A program made the translations under genes and the position numbers. A stretch of 64,000 nucleotides of DNA from Burkholderiales bacterium (lineage in GTDB: Bacteria > Pseudomonadota > Gammaproteobacteria > Burkholderiales > Burkholderiaceae_E): positions 135,549 to 199,548 of the forward strand of contig JAPLQF010000006.1 of assembly GCA_026399875.1 (NCBI GenBank), read 5' to 3'. Under the pieces are notes generated by a model. That model was given only the letters and a program-made list of their open reading frames with translations. It made no database searches and had not been told where the DNA came from. This document shows, one piece after another, positions 47,302-56,058 of this stretch (positions are counted from its first letter, which is position 1; each line of letters opens with the position of its first letter).

Positions 47302-48147
47302 TCAGGCCGACGTGAGCCGTGCCAGGCGGGCAGCCTCCTGAACTTGCGCATCCTCGATGACAGCGATGACATCACGCACATCGACCGGCCCGGTGCGATG
47401 CTCGAAGCGGCCTGTGAGTGGCGACTCGGGCGTGAGCAGGCCGCGCGCATAAAGGTCCCAGATCTCGTTGCCATAGTCGGTGACCAGCAGCGAGGGCTCG
47501 AAGCGGCCGAAAAAATCGCGCAGGTTTTCAACATCGCGCAGCAGCATGCGATTGGCGTGATTGTTGCCCGCGGCATCGACAGCCTGAGGCAGATCGATGA
47601 TCACCGGCCCGTCTGCTGCCAGCAGGATGTTGAATTCGGACAGGTCGCCGTGAACGATGCCGGCGCACAGCATGCGAACCACCTCGCCGATCAGGGCATC
47701 GTGATAGACCACGGCATCTTCCGGCGTGAAGATCACATCATTAAGCCGCGGTGCGGCATCGCCATGCTCATCGGTGACCAGCTCCATGAGCAGGACGCCT
47801 TCATAGAAATTGCGCGGCGCCGGCACTCGAACGCCCGCGGCTGCCAGCCGATAAAGCGCATCAACCTCGGCACTGCGCCAGGCCGCCTCCTGAGACTCGC
47901 GCCCGAAACGCGTGCCCTTGGCCATCGCACGCGCCTGGCGGCTGTTCTTGACCTTGCGGTTCTCGGTGTAGTCGACTGCCTGTCTAAAGCTGCGCTGGGT
48001 GGCATCCTTGTAGATCTTGGCGCACAGGGTTTCACCTGCACAGCGCACCACATAGACCGTCGCTTCCTTGCCGCTCATGAGTTGCCTCACGACCGAGTCG
48101 ATCAGCCCTTCTTCGAGCAGCGATTGCAGTCGCTTGGGTGTTTTCAT
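47302..48147 (-). CDS. RIO1-type atypical serine protein kinase
   Basis: A 281-residue bacterial RIO kinase. The flexible nucleotide loop is SGKEATVY (25-32), the invariant Lys is Lys44 (CAKIYK), the catalytic loop is HGDLSEFNIL (Asp168, Asn173) and the metal-binding loop is IIDLPQAV (Asp185). The protein begins MKTPKRLQSLLEEGLID as in the pseudomonad RIO kinase family, so ATG 48147 is preferred over one at 48165. Bacterial RIO kinases phosphorylate protein substrates and are linked to stress resistance and ribosome biology. It lies 31 bp downstream of an MBL hydrolase and 78 bp upstream of the J-domain gene. Confidence 0.9.
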   Translation of the reverse strand: MKTPKRLQSLLEEGLIDSVVRQLMSGKEATVYVVRCAGETLCAKIYKDATQRSFRQAVDYTENRKVKNSRQARAMAKGTRFGRESQEAAWRSAEVDALYRLAAAGVRVPAPRNFYEGVLLMELVTDEHGDAAPRLNDVIFTPEDAVVYHDALIGEVVRMLCAGIVHGDLSEFNILLAADGPVIIDLPQAVDAAGNNHANRMLLRDVENLRDFFGRFEPSLLVTDYGNEIWDLYARGLLTPESPLTGRFEHRTGPVDVRDVIAVIEDAQVQEAARLARLTSA

Positions 48148-48178
48148 CCCGCCATTCTGGGGCATTCGCCCGAAAGAC

Positions 48179-49000
48179 TCAGGCGTCGACCGTCAAAAGG
48201 TCGGTGGCGAGCAGCACTTCACCGCCGAAGTGGGCCTTGGCCAGAGCAATCCACTGCGGCTCGGAGCCGGGCTGTGGCGCCGGCACCGGATGGTTGAGCA
48301 CGAGCGTTCGCACGCCGCAGTCGGCGGCAGTCTTGCCGGCCTGGGCGACATCGGAGTGGTAATCGAGCACGTCGCGAAAGCGCTTGAAGGGCGCCTTCTC
48401 GATGATGTCGCGGCGGATGACGGTTTGCACATAGACATCGGCACCACGGCAAAGCCGGCTCAGCCCTTCGCAGGGCACGGTATCACCGGCAATCGCAACC
48501 ACCTTGCCCTGCGCCTCGATCCGAAAACCCATGGTCGGATGAACCGGGCTGTGGTCGGTTGGCTCAGCCGTCACCCGAATGCCATCCGACTCGAAAACCA
48601 GCCCGGGCATGACCTCATGCACCGTGACTTTCGGTGCTTCACTCAGATCGTCATGGTGCGACATGCGGTAATGCACGTCGGTGTCGAGCATCGCCAGTGT
48701 CGCCTCGGTGAATCGCCTGAATCCGGTCGGCCCGTAGGCTGTGAGGGGGTTGGATTGCGGGCTCGAAATCCAGCGGGTAGTGATCACGTCGTTATAGTCG
48801 GTGGTGTGATCACTGTGCATATGCGTCACGAAGAGCGCAGTCAGATCGCGAGCCGTCATGCCGACTGCGGCACCCCGCATCAGCACCGCCCGGCCGCAGT
48901 CGAACAGAAGGTCGGTCTTGCCGATGCGCACGAGCGTTGACGGACCCGCACGGTCGGGAGTGACGAGCGGCGAACCGCTGCCGAGAATGATGACCTGCAT
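48179..49000 (-). CDS. MBL-fold metallo-hydrolase (RNase Z-like)
   Basis: A 273-residue metallo-beta-lactamase fold protein. The zinc motif is HMHSDH (FVTHMHSDHTTDYNDV), with VIILGSGSPLVTPDR at the N-terminus, a GDTVPCEGLSRLC strand and LNHPVP near the end. This is the RNase Z/arylsulfatase-like MBL branch. It lacks the exosite insertion of a tRNase Z, so tRNA processing is unlikely; esters or phosphodiesters are candidates. A diverged relative with a membrane anchor lies at 57012. It sits 14 bp downstream of the P450 gene and 31 bp upstream of the RIO kinase. Confidence 0.88.
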   Translation of the reverse strand: MQVIILGSGSPLVTPDRAGPSTLVRIGKTDLLFDCGRAVLMRGAAVGMTARDLTALFVTHMHSDHTTDYNDVITTRWISSPQSNPLTAYGPTGFRRFTEATLAMLDTDVHYRMSHHDDLSEAPKVTVHEVMPGLVFESDGIRVTAEPTDHSPVHPTMGFRIEAQGKVVAIAGDTVPCEGLSRLCRGADVYVQTVIRRDIIEKAPFKRFRDVLDYHSDVAQAGKTAADCGVRTLVLNHPVPAPQPGSEPQWIALAKAHFGGEVLLATDLLTVDA

Positions 49001-49014
49001 CAGGGCGCCTCAGC

Positions 49015-50310
49015 CTACCCTGGGATGCGCACCGGCAGCTTCGTAAAGCCACGCACAAAAGGAGACCGAACCCGTGTCGGCTCACCCACCACCTCGATCA
49101 CCGGGAACCGCGCGAGCAGCTCTTCCCAGAGGATCTTGAGCTGCAGTTCGGCCAGCCGGTTGCCGACGCAGCGATGAATGCCGAAGCCGAAAGACAGATG
49201 CTGGCGCGGCCGCTCACGATCGACGATGAAGCGATCAGGCTCGGGAATCGCAGAATCATCGCGGTTGCCCGACAGGTACCACATCGCAAGCTTGTCGCCC
49301 TTGCGGATCTGCTGGCCGGCGAGCTCGGTGTCCTGCAGCGCGGTTCGGCGCATATAAGCCAGCGGTGTCTGCCAGCGGATGATTTCGGGCACCAGGCTGT
49401 CGATCAGGGCCGGATTGGCGCGCAGCTTGGCCATCTCATGCGGGAACTGATGCAGGGCCAGCAGCCCGCCGGTCATGGAATTGCGGGTGGTGTCGTTGCC
49501 GCCCACGATCAACAGCACGAGGTTGCCCATGAATTCCTGGGGGCCCATATTGCGGGTGGCCGGACTGTGAGCCAACATCGAAATCAGGTCGGTTTTGGGC
49601 GGCGCATTGACCCGATCGTTCCACAGGCGCATGAAATAGCCGAGCATATTGCGAAGCTCGGCCATGCGAACTTCCGGCTCAGGCGCATCAGGATTGGTCG
49701 CCTTGTTGGCGGTTGCAATGTCCGACCAGAAAGTGAGCAGGCGCCGGTCTTCCAGCGGGAAATCGAAAAGGGTCGCGAGCATGAAGGTGGTGAGCTCGAT
49801 CGAGACCTTGTCGACCCAGTCGAAGGTCTCGTTGCGCGGCAGGCTCTCGAGCACCCTGATGGTGCGCTCGCGAATCAGATCATTCCAGTTGTTCAGGTTG
49901 CTCGGCGCAACAATCGGGCTCACCGCCTTGCGCTGGTCGTCATGCTTGGGCTGATCCATAGCGATGAACATCGGCAGCTGCTGCTCGCCGACCTGATCGA
50001 CCAGCGTAATGCCGCCATGGGTCCAGTCGGAGGAAAAGACGGCATGGTTGGTATCGACCGCCATGATGTCCTTGTAGCGGGTGACCGACCAGTAGTCGCC
50101 CACGCCCTCGATCGGACTGTGCGAACGATGAACCGGGGCCTCGCGACGCAAACGCTCCAGCGTGAAACCGACGGTATCGTCAACGAACCCCTGCACATCG
50201 GCGGGATTGAGCTGATCGAGGGGGAGAGCCTGGACTTGTGCTCGCGCGGCGGCTGATTCGGCGGCCGAACGGGGGAGTGCAAAGGCGGGGGTCTCAAGGA
50301 CTGAGCTCAT
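49015..50310 (-). CDS. CYP153-like cytochrome P450
   Basis: A 431-residue P450 with no membrane anchor. The heme-binding Cys381 lies in HLSFGFGIHRCVGNRLAE, the ExxR motif is EIIR (309-312) and the I-helix proton-relay region is GGNDTT (270-275). The segment FIAMDQPKHDDQRKAVSPIVAP and the tail VVGEPTRV are close to my memory of CYP153 alkane terminal hydroxylases. CYP153 enzymes use a ferredoxin and ferredoxin reductase; neither is in the window. The start ATG at 50310 has a strong AGGAGAC ribosome-binding site. Alkane or fatty acid hydroxylation fits the surrounding catabolic genes. Confidence 0.9.
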   Translation of the reverse strand: MSSVLETPAFALPRSAAESAAARAQVQALPLDQLNPADVQGFVDDTVGFTLERLRREAPVHRSHSPIEGVGDYWSVTRYKDIMAVDTNHAVFSSDWTHGGITLVDQVGEQQLPMFIAMDQPKHDDQRKAVSPIVAPSNLNNWNDLIRERTIRVLESLPRNETFDWVDKVSIELTTFMLATLFDFPLEDRRLLTFWSDIATANKATNPDAPEPEVRMAELRNMLGYFMRLWNDRVNAPPKTDLISMLAHSPATRNMGPQEFMGNLVLLIVGGNDTTRNSMTGGLLALHQFPHEMAKLRANPALIDSLVPEIIRWQTPLAYMRRTALQDTELAGQQIRKGDKLAMWYLSGNRDDSAIPEPDRFIVDRERPRQHLSFGFGIHRCVGNRLAELQLKILWEELLARFPVIEVVGEPTRVRSPFVRGFTKLPVRIPG

Positions 50311-50340
50311 GACGGCGTCTCCTGATTTTTAAGCTGGAAA

Positions 50341-50388
50341 ATACTAGCACGCTACCAGACACCAGTGTCTCGAAAAAAAGTTTTTTTC
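50341..50388 (-). promoter_or_regulatory. Operator-like palindromes and promoter of the P450 gene
   Basis: A 14-bp inverted repeat AGACAC-CA-GTGTCT at 50357-50370 is followed by a 17-bp A/T-tract palindrome GAAAAAAA-G-TTTTTTTC at 50372-50388. On the minus strand a -10-like TAGTAT lies at 50346-50341 and the expected -35 position falls inside the first palindrome. A repressor or activator bound there would control the P450 run. No TetR, AraC or similar gene is adjacent. Confidence 0.55.
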
Positions 50389-50515
50389 CGACCCTTTTGA
50401 CGATTCGTCGACCGCCTGCAGGCTCAAAACGGCCGAATGCGCTGTCAGAGCACCCGTGACGGGACACATTACATAGGATTAAAAAATCGACTGAAAGCAG
50501 GAAAAAACGCCCACC

Positions 50516-52258
50516 ATGGCCTCGCCAATTCCCGACGGTTCCAGACAGGCCAGCCCTGCGCCAGCACGGCACGGGCTGGTGGTGCCGTACGCCTGGCTGG
50601 GCACCGTGCTGCTGGCGCAAACAGCGCTTGCGACCTTTCTGCTGCGGGAGACCGAATGGGGCGTGGCGTCTCTGGTCAGTCTTGGCCTGAGTGCCATTGC
50701 CAGCGGTCTGGTTCTGCTGCGCGTCTTCGAGGCGCGTATTGGCCGGGTTCAGCGCAAGCTTGAGAGCATCTTGTCCGAACTTGAGCATGCCCGTCCGACT
50801 ATCGGCTCGCACTCAAGGGATGCCGGTGTGCTGGAGCTGATCGACAGCATCGCTGCACATACAAGCACTTTGATTTCGATGACCGTCGAGCGTGAGAAGC
50901 AGATTCTCAAGGCCGCCCTGCAAGACCCGGTCACCGGGCTTGGCAATCGGACCGTGCTCAGTCACCGCATCGACATCGCGATCAAGGCTCAAGCCGAATC
51001 AGGCGCGCGCTTCTGCATTGCGATCGTCGAAATCGGCCGATTCAAGGAAATCGCCGAGATGCTCGGCACCGGCCAGATGAATGATGGCGTCAACCAGATT
51101 GCGCGCCGGCTGAGGCGTGAGCTTCGCAAGGACGACACGATCGTTCGCCTGGGCGATGAGCGCTTTGCCTTGCTTGTCAGAGGTGACCGCGATGTCGCGG
51201 AGCCGGTCCTGAACCGGATTGCCGAGTCGGGCAGACAGCCGCTGATGATTGGCGGCGAGTTGGTCGACATCAAGGTGCACATCGGTGCTGCGATGTATCC
51301 GGACGACGCAAACTCCGAGACCAATCTGCTGCTGCATGCGCAGCTCGCCGCCGAGCGTTCGAGTCGCAATCGCACCGCATCCGGGTTCTTTGAAGCAAAG
51401 CAGGACAACAAGCTCACGGTCCAACGCAACGATTCGCGGGAATTGATGTCGTTGCAGTCTGATCTGAACCGTGCGATTGCCGATCGACAACTGTTCCTGG
51501 TCTACCAGCCCAAGCTTGACCTGAAAACCGGTCTGTTCACTGGCATCGAAGCGCTGATTCGTTGGCAGCACCCGAAAAAGGGCCTGGTGTCGCCGGATCA
51601 GTTCATTCCGATGGCCGAAGAAAACGGTCTGATGCAAAGCATCACCGAGTGGGTCTTGACCGAAGGCGCCGGCTTTGCAAAAGCACTCTGCTCACGCAGG
51701 CCCGAGATGTGCGTGTCGGTGAATATCTCAGCCCAGGACATCGAACGACGAGGCTTTTCAGCCTTCGCAAATCAGGCGATTCGCGATCAGGGCATCCTGC
51801 CCGGCCAGCTGTGCCTTGAAGTCACCGAAAGCGGCCTGTTTGAAGACACTGCCAATGTGATTGCCACCCTGTCAGAACTGTCGAATGCCGGACTCAGGCT
51901 TTCGATCGATGACTTCGGAACGGGTTATTCGACCCTGAAGCAGTTACAGCATCTGCCAGTCAGCGAGATGAAGATCGACCGCTCCTTTGTCAGTGGCCTG
52001 GCTTCGAACACCAAAAATCAGGCCATTCTCAAATCGATGATCGATATGGGCGCCCGCATGGGTATGCGAGTGGTCGCCGAAGGGGTCGAGTCATTCAGAG
52101 AGATGCAAGCGCTGCAGAAACTGGGATGCCATGAAGTGCAAGGCTTCTTCATCTCGCGCCCTCTGCCCGCGCAGGAGGTCCTGTCATTCATCGATATGCG
52201 TCATGCACTGTACGACTCATCCCGCGAAGACGCTCTGAAGCTTGCTTCGCAGCACTGA
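50516..52258 (+). CDS. Membrane-anchored degenerate GGDEF / intact EAL c-di-GMP phosphodiesterase
   Basis: A 580-residue protein. Two hydrophobic segments near residues 24-42 and 50-69 anchor it. A coiled stretch leads to a GGDEF domain whose signature is altered to GDERF (213-217), so cyclase activity is unlikely. The EAL domain is intact: Glu345-Ala346-Leu347 (GIEALIRW), NIS at 403-405, Glu435 (LEVTES), DDFGTGYS at 465-472, Lys486 and VVAEGVES. It should hydrolyse c-di-GMP, with GGDEF as a GTP sensor. It lies 147 bp upstream of an H-NOX sensor/histidine-kinase pair, so a joint role in nitric oxide control of biofilm is plausible. Confidence 0.9.
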   Translation: MASPIPDGSRQASPAPARHGLVVPYAWLGTVLLAQTALATFLLRETEWGVASLVSLGLSAIASGLVLLRVFEARIGRVQRKLESILSELEHARPTIGSHSRDAGVLELIDSIAAHTSTLISMTVEREKQILKAALQDPVTGLGNRTVLSHRIDIAIKAQAESGARFCIAIVEIGRFKEIAEMLGTGQMNDGVNQIARRLRRELRKDDTIVRLGDERFALLVRGDRDVAEPVLNRIAESGRQPLMIGGELVDIKVHIGAAMYPDDANSETNLLLHAQLAAERSSRNRTASGFFEAKQDNKLTVQRNDSRELMSLQSDLNRAIADRQLFLVYQPKLDLKTGLFTGIEALIRWQHPKKGLVSPDQFIPMAEENGLMQSITEWVLTEGAGFAKALCSRRPEMCVSVNISAQDIERRGFSAFANQAIRDQGILPGQLCLEVTESGLFEDTANVIATLSELSNAGLRLSIDDFGTGYSTLKQLQHLPVSEMKIDRSFVSGLASNTKNQAILKSMIDMGARMGMRVVAEGVESFREMQALQKLGCHEVQGFFISRPLPAQEVLSFIDMRHALYDSSREDALKLASQH

Positions 52259-52405
52259 ACGCGCAGGGTCAATGACTCGCCGGGCACAGTCTGAGCAGGA
52301 CAAGGAGGAGCGCTTGCCGATCTTTGCTGTTCATCATATAAGTGCGAAGTCGACATGCTGCATCGCAACGATGCCGCGGGTGACGGTGATTCGGGGCGGT
52401 GCGCG
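52259..52405. other. Gap between EAL gene and H-NOX gene
   Basis: 147 bp with no strong promoter hexamers or hairpin. A GGCGGTGCGCG stretch precedes the H-NOX start. Whether the EAL and H-NOX genes share a transcript is unresolved. Confidence 0.35.
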
Positions 52406-52948
52406 ATGAAAGGCATGATCTTTACCGAGTTTCTCGAACTGGTCGAAAGGACCCACTCGGCTGAACTCGCCGAAACCCTGGTTGCCAATGCCGATCTGCC
52501 CTCGGGCGGCATCTACACCTCGGTCGGCAACTATGATCATCGCGAAATGGTCACGCTGGTGCTTGCACTCAGCCGACAGACCCGACAACCGGTGGACGAG
52601 GTGCTTCACTGGTTCGGGGAAAACCTGTTTGTGACTCTGTCCACTGCCTATCCCGGTTTCTTCGCCGGCAAGGACACTGCCTTCAGTGTGCTGGTCGGCA
52701 TTGAATCGGTCATCCACACCGAAGTGCGCAAGCTGTATCCCGATGCCGAGCTGCCGTCCTTCGAAGTCATGCAGCAGAGCAATGACGAGCTGGTACTCGA
52801 CTATCACTCGCCGCGCTGCATGGATGATCTCGCGCACGGATTGATCGACGCCTGCATCGCGCACTTCAATGAGCCGGTCACTCTGGCTCGCCGGCCGCTC
52901 GGCAAGACGCAGGCCGACGGTACGCGTTTCACCCTGACGCGGGCGTGA
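52406..52948 (+). CDS. H-NOX heme nitric oxide sensor
   Basis: A 180-residue stand-alone heme nitric oxide/oxygen-binding protein. The axial heme ligand is His104 ([17 protein letters not shown]), with the conserved Pro117, and the heme-propionate YxSxR motif is Tyr133-Ser135-Arg137 (LDYHSPRCM). Spacing and surrounding residues match Shewanella-type H-NOX closely. There is no distal Tyr evident to favour oxygen, so NO selectivity is likely. The ATG at 52406 matches the family start (MKGMIF). The histidine kinase gene starts with a GTGA overlap, so the two are coupled; in known pairs the H-NOX-NO complex inhibits the kinase. Confidence 0.93.
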   Translation: MKGMIFTEFLELVERTHSAELAETLVANADLPSGGIYTSVGNYDHREMVTLVLALSRQTRQPVDEVLHWFGENLFVTLSTAYPGFFAGKDTAFSVLVGIESVIHTEVRKLYPDAELPSFEVMQQSNDELVLDYHSPRCMDDLAHGLIDACIAHFNEPVTLARRPLGKTQADGTRFTLTRA

Positions 52949-54276
52949 GCCAGGACCCTGACGTCCTGAGGCAGCGCGCCGATCGAGAGCGCGCAGCACG
53001 CAAGCAGGCCGAAGCGCTGCTGGAAGCCAAGAGTCTCGAGCTCTACCAGGCCAATCGCCATCTCGCCGAACTGGCCGGAACACTGGAACAGCAGGTCGCG
53101 GACCGCACCCGGGAGCTGGCCGCTGCACTGAATCAGGCTCAGGCCGCCACCCGCGCCAAGTCGGCCTTCCTGGCGGCGATGAGCCATGAATTGCGAACAC
53201 CGCTCAATGGCGTGATCGGCATGACCCAGCTGCTGCTCGATGGCATGCTCGAGCCTGAGCAGCGGGAACATGCCTTGGCCATCGAATCGAGCGGCGAGTT
53301 GCTGCTGTCGATCATCAACGATGTGCTCGATTTATCGAAGATCGAAGCCGGCCGCATGGTGTTGAATACCCAGCCCTTCGATATCCGGGCCGCAATGAAC
53401 AACGTGGCCCGGATGCTTGAGGTCAGCGCGAAAGACAAAGGCCTTGGCTTCGAGGTGCGCTGCGATGACGACGTACCGGCGATCCTGGTCGGCGACGATA
53501 TGCGGCTGCGGCAGATCCTGTTGAATCTGACCGCCAATGCGATCAAGTTCACCGCCACTGGCCGGGTCGCGGTGCGACTGCAACTGGTGCGTCAGCGCGA
53601 CCCTCAGCGAGTTGACCTGCGCCTGAGCGTGACCGATACCGGCATCGGCATCGATGCCGGCCGCCTGAAGGCGATCTTCCAGCCCTTTGAGCAAGCAGAC
53701 ACCGACACGACGGTCCGTTTTGGTGGAACCGGCCTTGGCCTGGCTATCTGCAAGCGAATCGCCGACCTGATGCAAGGCCGGCTCACGGTACAAAGCACGC
53801 CGACGCAAGGCTCGGTCTTCGAGCTTGATTGGAGCACTGTCAGCCAGCAGCTCCTCGTGCAGCCGGCCAGCTCGCAACCTGAAATCGCCGATGCACCGGT
53901 CGACCGGCTGAGGGTCCTGGTGGCCGAGGACAATCCGCTCAATCAAACCCTGATCTGCGCCCTCCTCAAGCGACTCGGCATTACGCCTGATCTGGTCGAT
54001 GACGGCGAAGCGGCCCTGGACCTGCTCGCATCAAAGCCTTATGACCTGGTGCTGATGGATGTCCAGATGCCGCGCCTGGACGGCATCAGCGCAACCCGCG
54101 AGCTGCGCAAAATGCGACTCGCTCATCAGCCAAGGGTGATCGCGGTGACCGCCAATGTGCTCGATGACGAGCGGGCCGCCTGCCTGGAGGCCGGGGTCGA
54201 CGAGTTCCTGGGCAAACCTTACAGGGCTGCCGAACTCAACCGTCTGGTGAGGGCCACGCCAATCGGTCCTGCTTGA
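52945..54276 (+). CDS. Hybrid histidine kinase paired with H-NOX
   Basis: A 443-residue cytoplasmic hybrid sensor kinase. An N-terminal coiled coil (residues about 5-75) replaces a sensory or membrane domain, consistent with input from the partner H-NOX protein. The H box is [13 protein letters not shown] with His81; the N box is [15 protein letters not shown]; the G boxes are DTGIGI and [10 protein letters not shown] receiver domain follows with Asp372 (LVLMDVQMP) and Lys near LGKPYR. No HPt or output regulator gene is adjacent, so the phosphoryl acceptor is unknown. The start is GTG at 52945, overlapping the H-NOX stop. Confidence 0.93.
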   Translation: MSQDPDVLRQRADRERAARKQAEALLEAKSLELYQANRHLAELAGTLEQQVADRTRELAAALNQAQAATRAKSAFLAAMSHELRTPLNGVIGMTQLLLDGMLEPEQREHALAIESSGELLLSIINDVLDLSKIEAGRMVLNTQPFDIRAAMNNVARMLEVSAKDKGLGFEVRCDDDVPAILVGDDMRLRQILLNLTANAIKFTATGRVAVRLQLVRQRDPQRVDLRLSVTDTGIGIDAGRLKAIFQPFEQADTDTTVRFGGTGLGLAICKRIADLMQGRLTVQSTPTQGSVFELDWSTVSQQLLVQPASSQPEIADAPVDRLRVLVAEDNPLNQTLICALLKRLGITPDLVDDGEAALDLLASKPYDLVLMDVQMPRLDGISATRELRKMRLAHQPRVIAVTANVLDDERAACLEAGVDEFLGKPYRAAELNRLVRATPIGPA

Positions 54277-54356
54277 GGACCTTCACCAGATTGTCGAAAT
54301 CGTCGGTCCGAAAGCGTTTGACCTAGAGCTCGACCGCCTGCTCATCAGCTGTCACA

Positions 54357-56027
54357 TCAGTTCGAAAAATAAACATAGAGATCGTCAGGCGACTGCGGCA
54401 CTTTCATGGTCTTGTCGACAGGCACTGGTGCTTCGATCAATGCCGGCCACGAGGGTTTGGCCTGGGACTTGTTGAACTCGACGATCAGCGCCCGCAGTCG
54501 CTCGACCCGCTCGGGATGGGCAGCGGCGAGATCGCTCTTCTCGCCCGGGTCGGTGGCAAGGTTGTACAGCATGGCGCGCTTCGGTGTCGCGGTGACCTGC
54601 AGCTTCCAGTCGCCCTCGCGTACTGCGGCATAGTCGCCGCCTCGCCAGAACAGCCGCTCATGGGGCGCGCCGCTCGACTCGCCACGCACGAAGGGAGCCA
54701 GGTTGACGCCGTCGATGATCCGGTCGGTGGGCAGCGCCACGCCGGCAGCCGCAGCCGCAGTCGCAAAAATGTCGAAGTGACTGATCGGCTGCGCGTAGTT
54801 TGCGCCGGCAGGCATCGCCGCTGGCCAACGCATGAAGAAGGGCACCCTGACGCCACCCTCGAAGTAGGTTGCCTTCCATCCTCGCAAGGGGCTGTTGAGC
54901 CGATCGATGCCGACATAGTGCGCACCACCGTTGTCGCTGGTAAACACGACCAGCGTGTTGTCGTCGAGCCCCTGGTCCTTGAGCGACTGCATCACGCGTC
55001 CGATGTTGCGATCGAGTGAGCGGATCATTGCGGCATAGACCCGCGTGGTGTGGTCGGCAATCTGCGGCAGGGCGTCGTAGTCTTCACGTGTGGCCTGCAG
55101 CGGCGTGTGCGGCGCGTTATAGGCCAGGTACATGAAGAAGGGACGGTTGCGGTTCGCCTTGATCGCCTTGATCGCTTCATCGGTCATGTAATCGGTGAAG
55201 TAGCCACGCGGCGCAAAGAGCTCGCTGTCATTGAAGCGAACACCAAACGGGTGCGCGGCATAAAGGAATTTATCGATCGGATCGAAAGGCTGATGGGCAT
55301 TGACCACGCCCGGATCCTTGGCGTCCATCATCATCATCGCGGCATGCTGCATCGCGAGCGACTCGTCAAAGCCATGCGAATAGGGGCGAAACTGCGGGCT
55401 GTCGCCGAGGTGCCATTTGCCAAGTTGCAGGGTGCGGTAGCCGGCGCCCTTGAGCATGCGGGCGATCGTGATTTCGCTGGTCGGCAGGCCCTGATCTTCG
55501 TAGGGCGGCATGTCGCGCTCGCGATCGGCGTGATAAATCAGTGACCGCAAGGCGCCGTCAACCTGATGGCCACCAACCATGCGCGAGAACTGCACCGGCA
55601 CCGGTGTGAACTCGAATCCGAAACGGGTCGCATAACGACCGGTCATCATCGCGGCCCGCGACGGTGCGCAGGTGGCATTGCCGGCATAACCCGCGGTAAA
55701 ATTCACGCCGCCAAGCGCAATCGCGTTGATGTGGGGCGTCGGCACGGTGCCGTCGGCAATACCGCCACCGGCCAGGCTAAGGTCGTTGTAGCCGAGGTCA
55801 TCCGCGACGATCACGATGATGTTCGGCGGCCGTTTCTGACCCGATGCGAGAGGTGCCGGCTCGGCGGGCCCGGCCTGCCAGGTGACCTCGCGATTGGGCG
55901 CAGGGTCTTTACGCAGAAGATATTTGAGCGCAAGCACCGCAACGCCTTGACGGCCACCAACGGCCACAAAGCCGATCGCAGCCACCACCGCAAGCGCGAC
56001 AAGGCCAATCGCAATTCGTTTGATCAT
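54357..56027 (-). CDS. Membrane-anchored arylsulfatase-type sulfatase
   Basis: A 556-residue sulfatase. A single N-terminal hydrophobic segment (residues 5-24) should anchor or export it. The formylglycine motif is Cys120 in CAPSRAAMMTGR, with metal ligands Asp76/Asp77 (IVIVADDLGYND) and the DNGG segment (FTSDNGGAHY). Cys-type sulfatases need maturation of this Cys by a formylglycine-generating enzyme or a radical-SAM enzyme; neither gene is in the window. It lies 31 bp downstream of the haloalkane dehalogenase in the MBL-dehalogenase-sulfatase operon. Substrate unknown: a sulfate ester of an organic compound is expected. Confidence 0.92.
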   Translation of the reverse strand: MIKRIAIGLVALAVVAAIGFVAVGGRQGVAVLALKYLLRKDPAPNREVTWQAGPAEPAPLASGQKRPPNIIVIVADDLGYNDLSLAGGGIADGTVPTPHINAIALGGVNFTAGYAGNATCAPSRAAMMTGRYATRFGFEFTPVPVQFSRMVGGHQVDGALRSLIYHADRERDMPPYEDQGLPTSEITIARMLKGAGYRTLQLGKWHLGDSPQFRPYSHGFDESLAMQHAAMMMMDAKDPGVVNAHQPFDPIDKFLYAAHPFGVRFNDSELFAPRGYFTDYMTDEAIKAIKANRNRPFFMYLAYNAPHTPLQATREDYDALPQIADHTTRVYAAMIRSLDRNIGRVMQSLKDQGLDDNTLVVFTSDNGGAHYVGIDRLNSPLRGWKATYFEGGVRVPFFMRWPAAMPAGANYAQPISHFDIFATAAAAAGVALPTDRIIDGVNLAPFVRGESSGAPHERLFWRGGDYAAVREGDWKLQVTATPKRAMLYNLATDPGEKSDLAAAHPERVERLRALIVEFNKSQAKPSWPALIEAPVPVDKTMKVPQSPDDLYVYFSN

Positions 56028-56058
56028 CGAAAAAAATGCTCCACTGAAAACCGCCTGG

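Noticed and set aside
50294-50812. A minus-strand open frame over the start of the EAL gene
   Set aside because: Gln/Arg-rich shadow with no ribosome-binding site, and it covers the intergenic palindromes.
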